From: an uncultured cyanobacterium
GTDB taxonomy: Bacteria; Cyanobacteriota; Vampirovibrionia; Gastranaerophilales; Gastranaerophilaceae
Direction of reading: 5' to 3'
NCBI GenBank assembly: GCA_945487905.1
Contig: CALYTW010000012.1
Span: forward strand, 1-33,374
Length of the DNA: 33,374 nt
Shown here piece by piece: positions 10,264 to 17,503 of the stretch (positions are counted from its first letter, which is position 1; every line of letters begins with the position of its first letter). The notes under the pieces were generated by a model that saw nothing but the letters and a program-made list of their open reading frames with translations, was not told where the DNA came from and made no database searches. Position numbers and translations under genes: made by a program.

Positions 10264-11190
10264 ATGGATGACTTTAAACATTATACGGTAATGCTAAACG
10301 AGGCTGTTGATGCGCTGGAATGTAAAGACGGCAAGGTTTATATTGATTGCACTCTCGGGGGAGGCGGTCACAGCGAGCTTATTTTAAAAAGAATTTCTCC
10401 TAACGGCAGGCTGATTGCATTTGACATCGATGACGAAGCCATAGCACACTCTAAAGAACGATTAAAAGATTATAAAAATATTACTGTAATAAAATCTTCT
10501 TATACAAATATAAAGCAGGAATTAGCAAAACTAGGGATAGATAAAATTACTGGCGGCGTAATCCTCGATTTGGGAGCATCATATCATCAGCTTACAAAAG
10601 CGGAAAGAGGTTTTTCTTTTTCTAAAAATGCACCTTTGGATATGCGTTTTGATATGGAAAGCAATTTTTCCGCATATGATTTAATAAACGGTTACAAAGA
10701 AGAAGATTTGGTAAGGATTTTTAGCGAATACGGAGAAGAAAGATTTTCAAAAAGAATTGCAAAGAAAATTGTCGAAATTCGTTCTAAAAAAAAGATAGAA
10801 ACAACCGTAGAACTTGCAGAACTTATCGTTAATGCAACACCCAGAATAAAAAGCTCTGTACACCCGGCCACAAGAGTATTTCAGGCTGTCAGAATAGAAG
10901 TTAACCAAGAGTTAAAAAATGTAAATAATGTATTGCATGACATATTGGATTTGTTAGAAGTTGGTGGTATAATTTCTGTATTGAGTTTTCATTCACTGGA
11001 GGATAGAATTGTCAAACAATTCTTCAAGTATGAAAGCCAGCAGTGCAGGTGCAATGATATGATTTGCAAATGCACACCGCCAAGATTAAAAATCGTAAAC
11101 AAAAAACCGATTTTGGCGTCACAAGAGGAGATAAAGGAAAATCCGCCGTCAAGGAGTGCCAAACTCAGAATTGCGAGGTGTATTTTCTGA
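10264..11190 (+). CDS. rsmH: 16S rRNA (cytosine1402-N4)-methyltransferase RsmH
   Basis: SAM-dependent methyltransferase that modifies C1402 in the ribosomal P site; formerly MraW, usually first or second in the division/cell-wall cluster. The SAM-binding motif I is YIDCTLGGGGHSE. The family motif LDLGASYHQLTKAERGFSF follows, and the C-terminus has the cysteine cluster CRCNDMICKC and the PPRSAKLRIARCIF-like ending. The start at 10264 (MDDFKHYTVMLNEAV, 308 aa) is preferred over the track's 10258. The ATG at 10258 abuts the -10 box, while 10264 begins at the predicted transcription start and matches the family N-terminus. It is followed by an FtsL-like gene, as in dcw clusters, but no mraZ or ftsI is here. 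Confidence 0.95.
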   Translation: MDDFKHYTVMLNEAVDALECKDGKVYIDCTLGGGGHSELILKRISPNGRLIAFDIDDEAIAHSKERLKDYKNITVIKSSYTNIKQELAKLGIDKITGGVILDLGASYHQLTKAERGFSFSKNAPLDMRFDMESNFSAYDLINGYKEEDLVRIFSEYGEERFSKRIAKKIVEIRSKKKIETTVELAELIVNATPRIKSSVHPATRVFQAVRIEVNQELKNVNNVLHDILDLLEVGGIISVLSFHSLEDRIVKQFFKYESQQCRCNDMICKCTPPRLKIVNKKPILASQEEIKENPPSRSAKLRIARCIF

Positions 11191-11211
11191 TTTGTTTTGG
11201 GGAGTAGATAG

Positions 11212-11757
11212 TTGGTTTACGCTATAAAAAATTATAACAGCAATCAACCGTATAAAAGAGAAGAATACAGAAGTGTTTTGGAATCATTGATTAAGAAGAT
11301 TTCTGGCGAAGCTTCAGCTCAATATTCAAATAAAAAGAAAACTTTTTTGGACAAATCTGTTCAAAAACTTGCTGTTAATAGTATAATAGAAGGAAACTTC
11401 CCGAAGGAGAATGTTGTTAAACAAATGGCTATTAAAAGAGTTAACAAAATGCTGTGTATTATATTAAGTATGCTTATTGCAGTTGTTATAGTAAGCTACT
11501 ATTTTGTAATTACCAGTGAAATGAAGCTGAATGAAATCAGCCGTCAAACTATAGTCCTTAATAACGAAAATGCTGAATTACAAAACCGTTTGGACAGCTT
11601 GAAATCTTTTGATAATGTAGATAAAACCCTTCAACAAAACAATATGCTTCAAAGGGCGGGTCAAGTTATAGAAACACCTGCAATTGAAGTTGAACTAAAT
11701 GAAAACTCATTAAAACCATCTAAGAAAAAGTTGTTTAATTATGCAATCGGGTTTTAG
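11212..11757 (+). CDS. FtsL-like single-span membrane protein with coiled coil
   Basis: 181 aa, predicted type II (cytosol-in) membrane protein. It has a basic, polar N-terminal region of ~75 residues and one hydrophobic segment (MLCIILSMLIAVVIVSYYFV). A heptad-type extracytoplasmic coiled coil follows (LNEISRQTIVLNNENAELQNRLDSL), then a Pro-containing tail. Topology plus the position directly after rsmH point to the divisome subunit FtsL, which with FtsB/DivIC activates septal peptidoglycan synthesis. Sequence alone is too divergent to be sure, and the cytoplasmic region is longer than in E. coli FtsL. The start is TTG: GGGGAG sits 7 nt before it and no closer ATG exists for ~70 codons. The gap to rsmH is 21 bp, so co-transcription is likely. 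Confidence 0.65.
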   Translation: MVYAIKNYNSNQPYKREEYRSVLESLIKKISGEASAQYSNKKKTFLDKSVQKLAVNSIIEGNFPKENVVKQMAIKRVNKMLCIILSMLIAVVIVSYYFVITSEMKLNEISRQTIVLNNENAELQNRLDSLKSFDNVDKTLQQNNMLQRAGQVIETPAIEVELNENSLKPSKKKLFNYAIGF

Positions 11758-11768
11758 GTTTTATTTTT

Positions 11769-12716
11769 ATGTGTGTTGATTTGTTGGAAAATAAAACCTT
11801 TTTTAAACTTATCTGCGGTGCCGGAAACGAAGATTGTGAGTCTGTTAAACGACTTGTATATGTTTATGCAAAAGCCGGCTGTAAGGTTTTTGATTTGTCC
11901 GCAAAAGCAGAAGTTCTTCAATCCGCAAAAGAAGGGGTTGCCCTTGCCAATTCAGAAAATGTGCATTTCTGCATATCAATCGGGATAAGAGGAGATAAGC
12001 ATATTTCAAAAGCGGAGGTAAATTCTTCAAAATGTATTACATGCGGAAATTGCACAAGAAATTGTCCGAATAGTGCAATATATCCGCCAAATTTAATCGA
12101 TGAAAAAAAATGTATAGGATGCGGTAAGTGTGCTGAGAAATGCCCTGCGAACGCAATAAAAATGTATGAAAAAGATATAAATATACAAAAAGTTTTACCT
12201 GAATTGATGAACAATGGTGCTGAAATAATAGAACTTCATATTATGGGGCATGACAAAAAGGATTTGGACTATAAATGGAATATTATTAATCGATGCAGTC
12301 CCAAAATGGCTTCTATATGCATAGACAGAGAAAACTTCGGAAACAAAGAAGTTTTGTCAAGAATAAGGGAAATGGCGGAAACAAGGAAACCATACACAAC
12401 AATTATTCAAGCAGATGGCGTTCCGATGAGCGGAAGTAAAGATGATTACAAAACAACACTTCAAGCTGCGGCTATGGCTGAAATTATACAAAATGCAAAT
12501 TTGCCTGTATATTTAACTTTATCAGGAGGAACAAATTCCAAAACGATGGAATTGTGTCATCAATGCGGAATTTATCCGCATGGGATTGCAATAGGTTCTT
12601 GGGCAAGAAAAATTATAAAAGAGTATACGGAACTTTCGGATTTTTGGGAAAACAAGGGGGCTCAGGAAGAAGCCGTAAATTTGGCAAAAGGTTTAATAGA
12701 ATCTGTTTGTATTTAG
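11769..12716 (+). CDS. ldpA: LdpA-like iron-sulfur protein (cyanobacterial clock-input family)
   Basis: 315 aa. The N-terminus FFKLICGAGNEDCESVKRLV continues with YVYAKAGCKVFDLSAKAEVL. This closely resembles, from memory, the LdpA opening in cyanobacteria (WFKLICGAS...LTLAYTLAGADCIDVAADPAVI). Two [4Fe-4S] ferredoxin motifs follow: C89-x2-C92-x2-C95-x3-C99P and C115-x2-C118-x2-C121-x3-C125P. The rest resembles a TIM-barrel-like C-terminal domain with an SGGTNSKT phosphate-loop-like motif. In Synechococcus, LdpA senses redox state and feeds it to the circadian clock. Here no kai gene is in view, so the ancestral role is probably redox sensing or an unknown enzymatic step. It starts 11 bp after the FtsL-like gene with no clear ribosome binding site; cotranscription or coupling is likely. 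Confidence 0.75.
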   Translation: MCVDLLENKTFFKLICGAGNEDCESVKRLVYVYAKAGCKVFDLSAKAEVLQSAKEGVALANSENVHFCISIGIRGDKHISKAEVNSSKCITCGNCTRNCPNSAIYPPNLIDEKKCIGCGKCAEKCPANAIKMYEKDINIQKVLPELMNNGAEIIELHIMGHDKKDLDYKWNIINRCSPKMASICIDRENFGNKEVLSRIREMAETRKPYTTIIQADGVPMSGSKDDYKTTLQAAAMAEIIQNANLPVYLTLSGGTNSKTMELCHQCGIYPHGIAIGSWARKIIKEYTELSDFWENKGAQEEAVNLAKGLIESVCI

Positions 12717-12804
12717 ATGCCGTTCAATTTCTTTATTTCTCTATACACCCCCCTTGTAATCAATTTTTTAGCAGAGTATACTGTAGTTATATTCGGAGTT
12801 TGGT

Positions 12805-15030
12805 GTGAAAAAGTTATCACTCGCAATATATTGGCACATGCATCAACCGGTCTATGAAATCGAAGGCACTTATTTAATGCCGTGGACTCGTTTGCACGCA
12901 GTAAAAGACTACTTGGATATGGTTTTGGTTTTAGAGAAATTCCCGAAACTAAAACTGAATGTTGATATCGTTCCTGCGCTGATTGATACAATCATTGATT
13001 ATTCACACGGAGCTGATGATATACATTCTGAACTTACCGTTTCAGATGTTTCTGTTATGACGGCAGAAGAAAAGTCTTTTGTCTTGCACAACTTTTTTAG
13101 CCCGAAGTTTGAAACAATGATTTTCAAAAGCGAAAATTATAAAAATCTCTATGAAAAAAGATTTGCTAAAGATGTTTGTAACCCGAACGATTTTGATGAA
13201 CAGGAAATATCTGACTTAATGGCACTTTTTAACCTTGTCTGGATTGATCCCGTGCATTATGAAAGATACCCGAGATTAAAAGAATTGTGGGAAAAACAGT
13301 ACAATTATTCACAAGATGAACGTATTGAAATAATCAAAATGCACAGACAAATAATAAGTGAAATTATTCCCGCCTACAGAAAATATATAAATGAAGGCCG
13401 TTTGGAAGTCACTGCAAGCACCTATCATCATTCGATTTTACCAATTCTTATTGATATGAAATCCACTCTAAAATCAGTTCCTACTACAGCAGGACTTCCG
13501 TCAGCACTCGGGATGAAAGACAGCGCAATATTACAGGTAAAAATGGCGCTTGATAGGATTGATGAAGTTTTTGGAGTCCGCCCCAGAGGGTTTTGGCCTC
13601 CGGAACTGTGTATATGTCCAAAAACACTTTCTTTGTTAGCAAAAGAAGGCGTTAAGTGGACTATTTCAGATGAAAGAATTCTGGCAGATTCAATGAATAC
13701 TGCATTTATCAGAAATTTTAAAGGCAATCTAAACGATCCGTACCATCTATTAAAAGTTTATGAATACAGCACCAAAACACAACCGATTGATATAATTTTC
13801 AGAGATCGTTCGATTCCGAATCTTATCAACTTTGAATATGCAGGCATAAATTCAAAAATGGCTGCCAACGATTTGTATGATAAAATTAAGGTTATACAGA
13901 GTAAAATTCTGATTTCTCCGGATTCGACCCACCTTTTAACAATCGCACAAGACGGCGAAAACTGCTGGGAAAATTATGAAAACGACGGAAATGATTTCCT
14001 TAATAATTTTTATTCATTGATTGAAGAAGATGAATCTCTTGAAACAGTCTTGATATCAGACTATATCGAAGCTGATGAGCATAAAAAACAATTAAATAAG
14101 ATAAGTTCAGGTTCAAGCATAGACAAAACCTTTAAATATTGGATAGGGGATGAAACAAAAAATAAAGCATGGGCATATTTAAAACAGGCAAAAGATGCTT
14201 TTGACAAATATTCCTCAAAGCAAATAAATTCGGAAAATGTAGAATTTGCAAGCAATGAATTAATGATTGCTCAAGGAAGCGACTGGTTCTGGTGGTATGG
14301 AGAACCGAATAATTCCGGACAGGATTTTATATTTGATTACATGTTCAGAGAACATTTGAAAAATGTGTATATAGCGCTAAATCTTGAAGTGCCTGAATGT
14401 TTGGACAACTCTTTAATAACGAAAATTGAAATTCCGTTCCGCAGACCTTCGAGGGAAATTTCTCCGAGGATGGACGGTTTGGCAGGCAGTGAAAATGATT
14501 GGTACAATTCCGGCATAATAAGCCTTTTGGACGGGCCGGTCCACAGAGAAAATAAGAATATCGATAAAATTCATTTTGGATGCGATAACAAAAATATGTA
14601 CTTCAGGCTTCATATAAATAAAAATTCAAGCGAAATGAGTTTTTCTGAGAGAATTAACCAGTTCTATATTTATGTAAGAAATGCAACGCACGCAGGTGCA
14701 AGAGCATATATTAGACTTATAAGCAAGACTGATAACCCGTATCCTATTTTGCGGGAAAAATTTGAAAACGAATTAACACTTACTCTGGTAAAAGATACTC
14801 TTTACCCGCCGAGGCTATCGAAATGTTTACACCAAAACATGTGGACTCTGGCAAATCCTGAGGGGGTTAATATGGTTTATAAAGACGTTATAGACCTATC
14901 CGTACCGTTTGATACAATTGGTGTACACCCCGGAGAAACTGTTGAATTCTTTATAGCCAACACTGATTCAGGTGTCAAAAATACATATATTCCGCAGGAA
15001 ATAATGCTTTCTATGGTAAGAGAATCCTAA
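12805..15030 (+). CDS. Glycoside hydrolase family 57 (alpha-amylase / 4-alpha-glucanotransferase type)
   Basis: 741-aa GH57 enzyme acting on alpha-1,4 (or alpha-1,6) glucan by a retaining mechanism. Conserved regions in order: WHMHQP (10-15; region 1), GRLEVTASTYHHSILP (region 2), and GFWPPEL with the expected nucleophile Glu267 (region 3). QDGENCWENY follows with acid/base Asp383 (region 4), and then SDWFWWYGEPN. The last ~200 residues form a beta-rich accessory domain (FGCDNKNMYFRLHIN, YIYVRNATHAGARAYIRLIS) like those of amylopullulanase-type GH57 members. No signal peptide is present, so it is probably cytosolic and works on stored glycogen with the GT5-like protein. The start is GTG at 12805, with CGGAG 6 bp upstream. 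It converges with ilvE, with only 9 bp between the ORFs. Confidence 0.9.
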   Translation: MKKLSLAIYWHMHQPVYEIEGTYLMPWTRLHAVKDYLDMVLVLEKFPKLKLNVDIVPALIDTIIDYSHGADDIHSELTVSDVSVMTAEEKSFVLHNFFSPKFETMIFKSENYKNLYEKRFAKDVCNPNDFDEQEISDLMALFNLVWIDPVHYERYPRLKELWEKQYNYSQDERIEIIKMHRQIISEIIPAYRKYINEGRLEVTASTYHHSILPILIDMKSTLKSVPTTAGLPSALGMKDSAILQVKMALDRIDEVFGVRPRGFWPPELCICPKTLSLLAKEGVKWTISDERILADSMNTAFIRNFKGNLNDPYHLLKVYEYSTKTQPIDIIFRDRSIPNLINFEYAGINSKMAANDLYDKIKVIQSKILISPDSTHLLTIAQDGENCWENYENDGNDFLNNFYSLIEEDESLETVLISDYIEADEHKKQLNKISSGSSIDKTFKYWIGDETKNKAWAYLKQAKDAFDKYSSKQINSENVEFASNELMIAQGSDWFWWYGEPNNSGQDFIFDYMFREHLKNVYIALNLEVPECLDNSLITKIEIPFRRPSREISPRMDGLAGSENDWYNSGIISLLDGPVHRENKNIDKIHFGCDNKNMYFRLHINKNSSEMSFSERINQFYIYVRNATHAGARAYIRLISKTDNPYPILREKFENELTLTLVKDTLYPPRLSKCLHQNMWTLANPEGVNMVYKDVIDLSVPFDTIGVHPGETVEFFIANTDSGVKNTYIPQEIMLSMVRES

Positions 15031-15039
15031 TTTGAATGT

Positions 15040-16062
15040 TTATCGTATTTCTCTCAACCAGCCATACGGTGGTTCAATCCTACCCATTTGAATACCTGTC
15101 AGAGTATCATATAATTTCTGAGTAATTTCTCCCATTTTTTCCATACCTGATGGAAACAGTATTTCATTTTTATGATCAACAATCCTTCCGACGGGAGAAA
15201 GTACCGCTGCCGTACCGCATAACGCACATTCCTTAAAATACGGAACTTCTGAGATAAACACTTCCCGTTCTTCAACTTTAAGCCCTAAATATTTTTCAGC
15301 AACGTGCATCAGAGAACGTCTGGTTATTGAAGGCAATATTGTATCTGATTTAGGAGTTACAACCGTATTGTCATTCGTTATAAACAGTATATTTGCACCT
15401 CCGGTTTCCTCAACTTTTGTTCTTGTTGCCGAATCCAAATACATATTTTCGCTGTAACCCTGATTATGAGCATCGACTATTGCATGCAAACTCATTGCAT
15501 AATTCAACCCAGCCTTGACATGTCCTGTTCCTTTCGGAGCTGCTCTATCGAAATCGGGAACTCTTAAAGAAATAGGTTTCGCTCCTCCTTTAAAATAAGG
15601 ACCTACAGGAGTTGTAAATATTCTAAACTGGAATTCTGTAGCAGGTTTTACACCAATTACCGCATTAGAACCAAACATATATGGTCTTATGTAGAGGGTT
15701 GCACCTGAGCCAAACGGCGGAACATAATCCATATTTGCTTTTACAACTTTCTCGACTGCATTAACAAATCTTTCTTCAGGGAAAACCGGCATTTCCAGCC
15801 TTTTGGCACTATCTGCCATTCTTTTTGCGTTCATATCGGGTCTAAAACAAACTACCCTGTTGTCAACCGTTCTGTATGCTTTTAAACCTTCAAAACACGT
15901 TTGAGCATATTGAAGTACACAAGCACTTTCATGCAGAGTAATTGTCTCATCTTCGGTTAATTTTCCGATATCCCATCTGTCATCTTTATAATTAGAAACA
16001 TATCTGTAATCTGTTTTAATATATCCAAACCCCAATGAACTCCAATCAATATCTTTTGCCAT
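15040..16062 (-). CDS. ilvE: Branched-chain amino acid aminotransferase
   Basis: PLP-dependent fold-type IV aminotransferase (340 aa, the longer BCAT form as in Bacillus and eukaryotes). It interconverts Leu, Ile and Val with their 2-oxo acids using glutamate. Visible motifs: CFEGLKAYR near residue 56, LYIRPYMFGS (123-132), and the Schiff-base Lys183 in GTGHVKAGLNYA. EETGGANILFI, typical of the PLP-phosphate region, follows. GTAAVLSPV near the end matches the second phosphate-binding turn. AGGAG precedes the ATG at 16062. It stands alone. A minus-strand TTGTTA with a downstream AT-rich -10 region at 16088-16118 is a possible promoter. leuD lies a few kb away but in a separate unit. Confidence 0.95.
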   Translation of the reverse strand: MAKDIDWSSLGFGYIKTDYRYVSNYKDDRWDIGKLTEDETITLHESACVLQYAQTCFEGLKAYRTVDNRVVCFRPDMNAKRMADSAKRLEMPVFPEERFVNAVEKVVKANMDYVPPFGSGATLYIRPYMFGSNAVIGVKPATEFQFRIFTTPVGPYFKGGAKPISLRVPDFDRAAPKGTGHVKAGLNYAMSLHAIVDAHNQGYSENMYLDSATRTKVEETGGANILFITNDNTVVTPKSDTILPSITRRSLMHVAEKYLGLKVEEREVFISEVPYFKECALCGTAAVLSPVGRIVDHKNEILFPSGMEKMGEITQKLYDTLTGIQMGRIEPPYGWLREIR

Positions 16063-16087
16063 AGCTATCTCCTATTCTTATATCGCT

Positions 16088-16118
16088 ATTATATTATAAA
16101 TATTACGAAAAATAACAA
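16088..16118 (-). promoter_or_regulatory. Possible ilvE promoter
   Basis: On the minus strand TTGTTA (16113-16118) is followed 16 nt later by TAATAT, within a longer TATAATATAAT run. The exact -10 cannot be fixed because of that AT-rich run. Confidence 0.4.
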
Positions 16119-16134
16119 TAATCATGATTTTAAT

Positions 16135-16162
16135 TTGGTTTTGAAAATTTTTATACTATAAT
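16135..16162 (+). promoter_or_regulatory. Promoter of the 193-aa coiled-coil gene
   Basis: TTGGTT, a 16-nt spacer, then a perfect TATAAT at 16157-16162. The leader would be about 27 nt and includes the ribosome binding site AGGGAG. Confidence 0.6.
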
Positions 16163-16195
16163 TATTCCATTGGTAAATTTACAAGGGAGTAAATT

Positions 16196-16777
16196 ATGAA
16201 TAATGAGAGTGTAGGGAAAAAAATAGTTGAGGCTTTAAAAAAGCAGGCTGAAAGCATGGATATGGAAGAAACTCCTACAGAAACAGCTTTATTTGATGAA
16301 CCTGCTGTTAAAACAGATTTTTTGGGCGGACAAGATAATGATGGTATTTTTGCCGAACCAAAAACAGAGCAAAAGTCAGGATTTTTTGATGATACCGAAG
16401 AAGATGAACCGATGTTTATTTCCGAACCGCAAATAGGTTCTCAAGTTTCTGACATGTCTGTAGATAATTTTGAACTACCTTCAAACATAACAGTTTTGAA
16501 GAAGCTTATCTCACAACTTCCGAGCGGTGTTTCAAGACATACCGGAGCGCAGATTATTAAGCAGACAATGGAAGCTTTAGGTATTTCCATGAAAAGCGTT
16601 CTACAAGATGCTCAACAGGTGCAAGAAAGTTTGAAAACTTCAGCAAGAGAATGTCAGGGAACGATTCAGGAATATAAAAAACAAATATTGTCGCTTGAAA
16701 GACAATCGCAAAATTACCAGAAACAATATTCAGCTTTAAACGATTTAATAAGTTTATTTATACAAACAACGAAATAG
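16196..16777 (+). CDS. Hypothetical acidic protein with conserved-looking core and C-terminal coiled coil
   Basis: 193 aa. Residues 1-95 are acidic and low in predicted structure (MDMEETPTETALFDEP, DDTEEDEPMF). A compact core follows: ITVLKKLISQLPSGVSRHTG then AQIIKQTMEALGISMKSVLQ. It ends in a strong heptad helix (YKKQILSLERQSQNYQKQYSALNDLISLF). AGGGAG 8 nt before the ATG and a good promoter support expression. No membrane segment or catalytic motif is seen. The layout, a disordered acidic arm plus a coiled coil, suggests a structural or adaptor protein, possibly cytoskeletal or division-related. I do not recognise the family. It is a single-gene unit followed by a block of nested hairpins. 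Confidence 0.75.
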   Translation: MNNESVGKKIVEALKKQAESMDMEETPTETALFDEPAVKTDFLGGQDNDGIFAEPKTEQKSGFFDDTEEDEPMFISEPQIGSQVSDMSVDNFELPSNITVLKKLISQLPSGVSRHTGAQIIKQTMEALGISMKSVLQDAQQVQESLKTSARECQGTIQEYKKQILSLERQSQNYQKQYSALNDLISLFIQTTK

Positions 16778-16796
16778 TTTGATGACAATTGAGGAT

Positions 16797-17022
16797 GCGG
16801 AAAAAGTCGAAAAATGACAATTTTTCGAACTTGCTTGGTTGTCGGCGTTAAACGTGTCTGCGTGTTTTGCTTCGCAAAAGCACTCCGCACTCTGCCGACA
16901 ATCCGCTTTTTCAAATCCGACCCAAGGTGTGTGAGAGTCAGGCTAGGTGTGGGATAGCACATAGCCTGACTCGAAACCGTACCCCGAAGTTTGCGAAGAA
17001 AAACGAAGTTTTTCCGCAAACT
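16797..17022. repeat. Block of four nested/adjacent inverted repeats (structured element)
   Basis: Four stems lie in tandem. (1) TCGAAAAAT-GACA-ATTTTTCGA (16807-16828). (2) TTGTCGGC...GCCGACAA (16839-16901) enclosing TTTTGC-TTC-GCAAAA (16865-16879). (3) GAGTCAGGCTA...TAGCCTGACTC (16935-16972). (4) AGTTTGCG...CGCAAACT (16988-17022) enclosing AAAAAC-GAA-GTTTTT. In addition GCGGAAAAA at the left edge can pair with TTTTTCCGC at the right edge, closing the whole block. It is clearly more GC-rich than its surroundings. It could be a mobile palindromic (REP/MITE-like) unit or a structured RNA. The 111-aa minus ORF across it is most likely spurious. Confidence 0.6.
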
Positions 17023-17059
17023 CCAATTTGTAAAAAGTATATGTAGCAAATTTTACAAT

Positions 17060-17099
17060 AAAAGCGGGCGGGACGGTTTTTTGGACCTGTCCCGCCCGT
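17060..17099 (-). terminator. Strong terminator, best oriented for the 52-aa minus-strand gene
   Basis: CGGGCGGGAC...GTCCCGCCCG (17065-17098) forms a 10-bp GC stem. On the minus strand it is followed by CTTTTATTGT; the plus side has only GTTTGGGG. It lies 25 bp after the stop of the 52-aa ORF. Confidence 0.75.
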
Positions 17100-17123
17100 T
17101 TGGGGTATTTAATACTTTGAGTC

Positions 17124-17282
17124 TTATACTCTTAATTCATCACGTTCTTTAAAAAAGTCAACTACTGTATCCATTACATTGTCAAAGAAAAAATCCAGTT
17201 CGCAGGAAAGGCTTCTTTCCATCGGGGCTTCTGTAAATTCTCTCTTACTTAATCTTGATAACATTTCATTTTCGATACGCAT
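17124..17282 (-). CDS. Small hypothetical protein (52 aa), absent from the ORF track
   Basis: ATG at 17282, stop TAA at 17124, minus strand. The product begins MRIENEMLSRLSKREFTEAP, then MERSLSCELDFFFDNVMDTV, and ends VDFFKERDELRV. An excellent GGAAAGG ribosome binding site lies 7 nt before the ATG, and a strong correctly oriented terminator follows, so this is a complete one-gene transcription unit. The protein is acidic and mostly helical, with a hydrophobic patch FFFDNVMDTVVDFF. I do not recognise it. Upstream on the same strand is the intergenic region it shares with dnaN, which contains the TTGTTACAA-type box. It falls below the track's length cut-off. Confidence 0.7.
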   Translation of the reverse strand: MRIENEMLSRLSKREFTEAPMERSLSCELDFFFDNVMDTVVDFFKERDELRV

Positions 17283-17367
17283 ATTTTAATCCTTTCCTGA
17301 ATTTTATCTTTAACTCATACTTTTCATATCGGCATTTTGAAAAAAAACTTTAGAGTTTTGAAAAAGT

Positions 17368-17385
17368 TTGTTACAAAAATTTACA
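17368..17385. promoter_or_regulatory. Operator-like box TTGTTACAA-N3-TTTACA (second copy)
   Basis: Exact copy of the 18-mer found at 5932-5949, here between the divergent 52-aa gene and dnaN. It lies about 47 bp upstream of the dnaN -35. Confidence 0.45.
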
Positions 17386-17431
17386 GTAAGTTTTTAATTA
17401 TTATTTTTGAAAAGTCAAATTCAAGTTTTAC

Positions 17432-17460
17432 TTGTCATACGTTCCCTTTTGTATTAAAAT
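17432..17460 (+). promoter_or_regulatory. dnaN promoter
   Basis: TTGTCA (17432-17437), a 17-nt spacer and TAAAAT (17455-17460). Predicted leader is about 37 nt and contains purine-rich AGGGGT repeats before the ATG at 17504. Confidence 0.7.
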
Positions 17461-17503
17461 AGTGAAGTAAATAAGACTTTTGAGGGGTAGAGGGGTAATT
17501 TAT

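Noticed and set aside
12554-12808. 84-aa plus ORF overlapping the end of the ldpA-like gene
   Set aside because: Shadow frame of a well-supported gene with no ribosome binding site.
16714-17049. 111-aa minus-strand ORF across the hairpin block
   Set aside because: It reads through nested palindromes, overlaps the end of the 193-aa gene and has no ribosome binding site; a by-product of the repeat.
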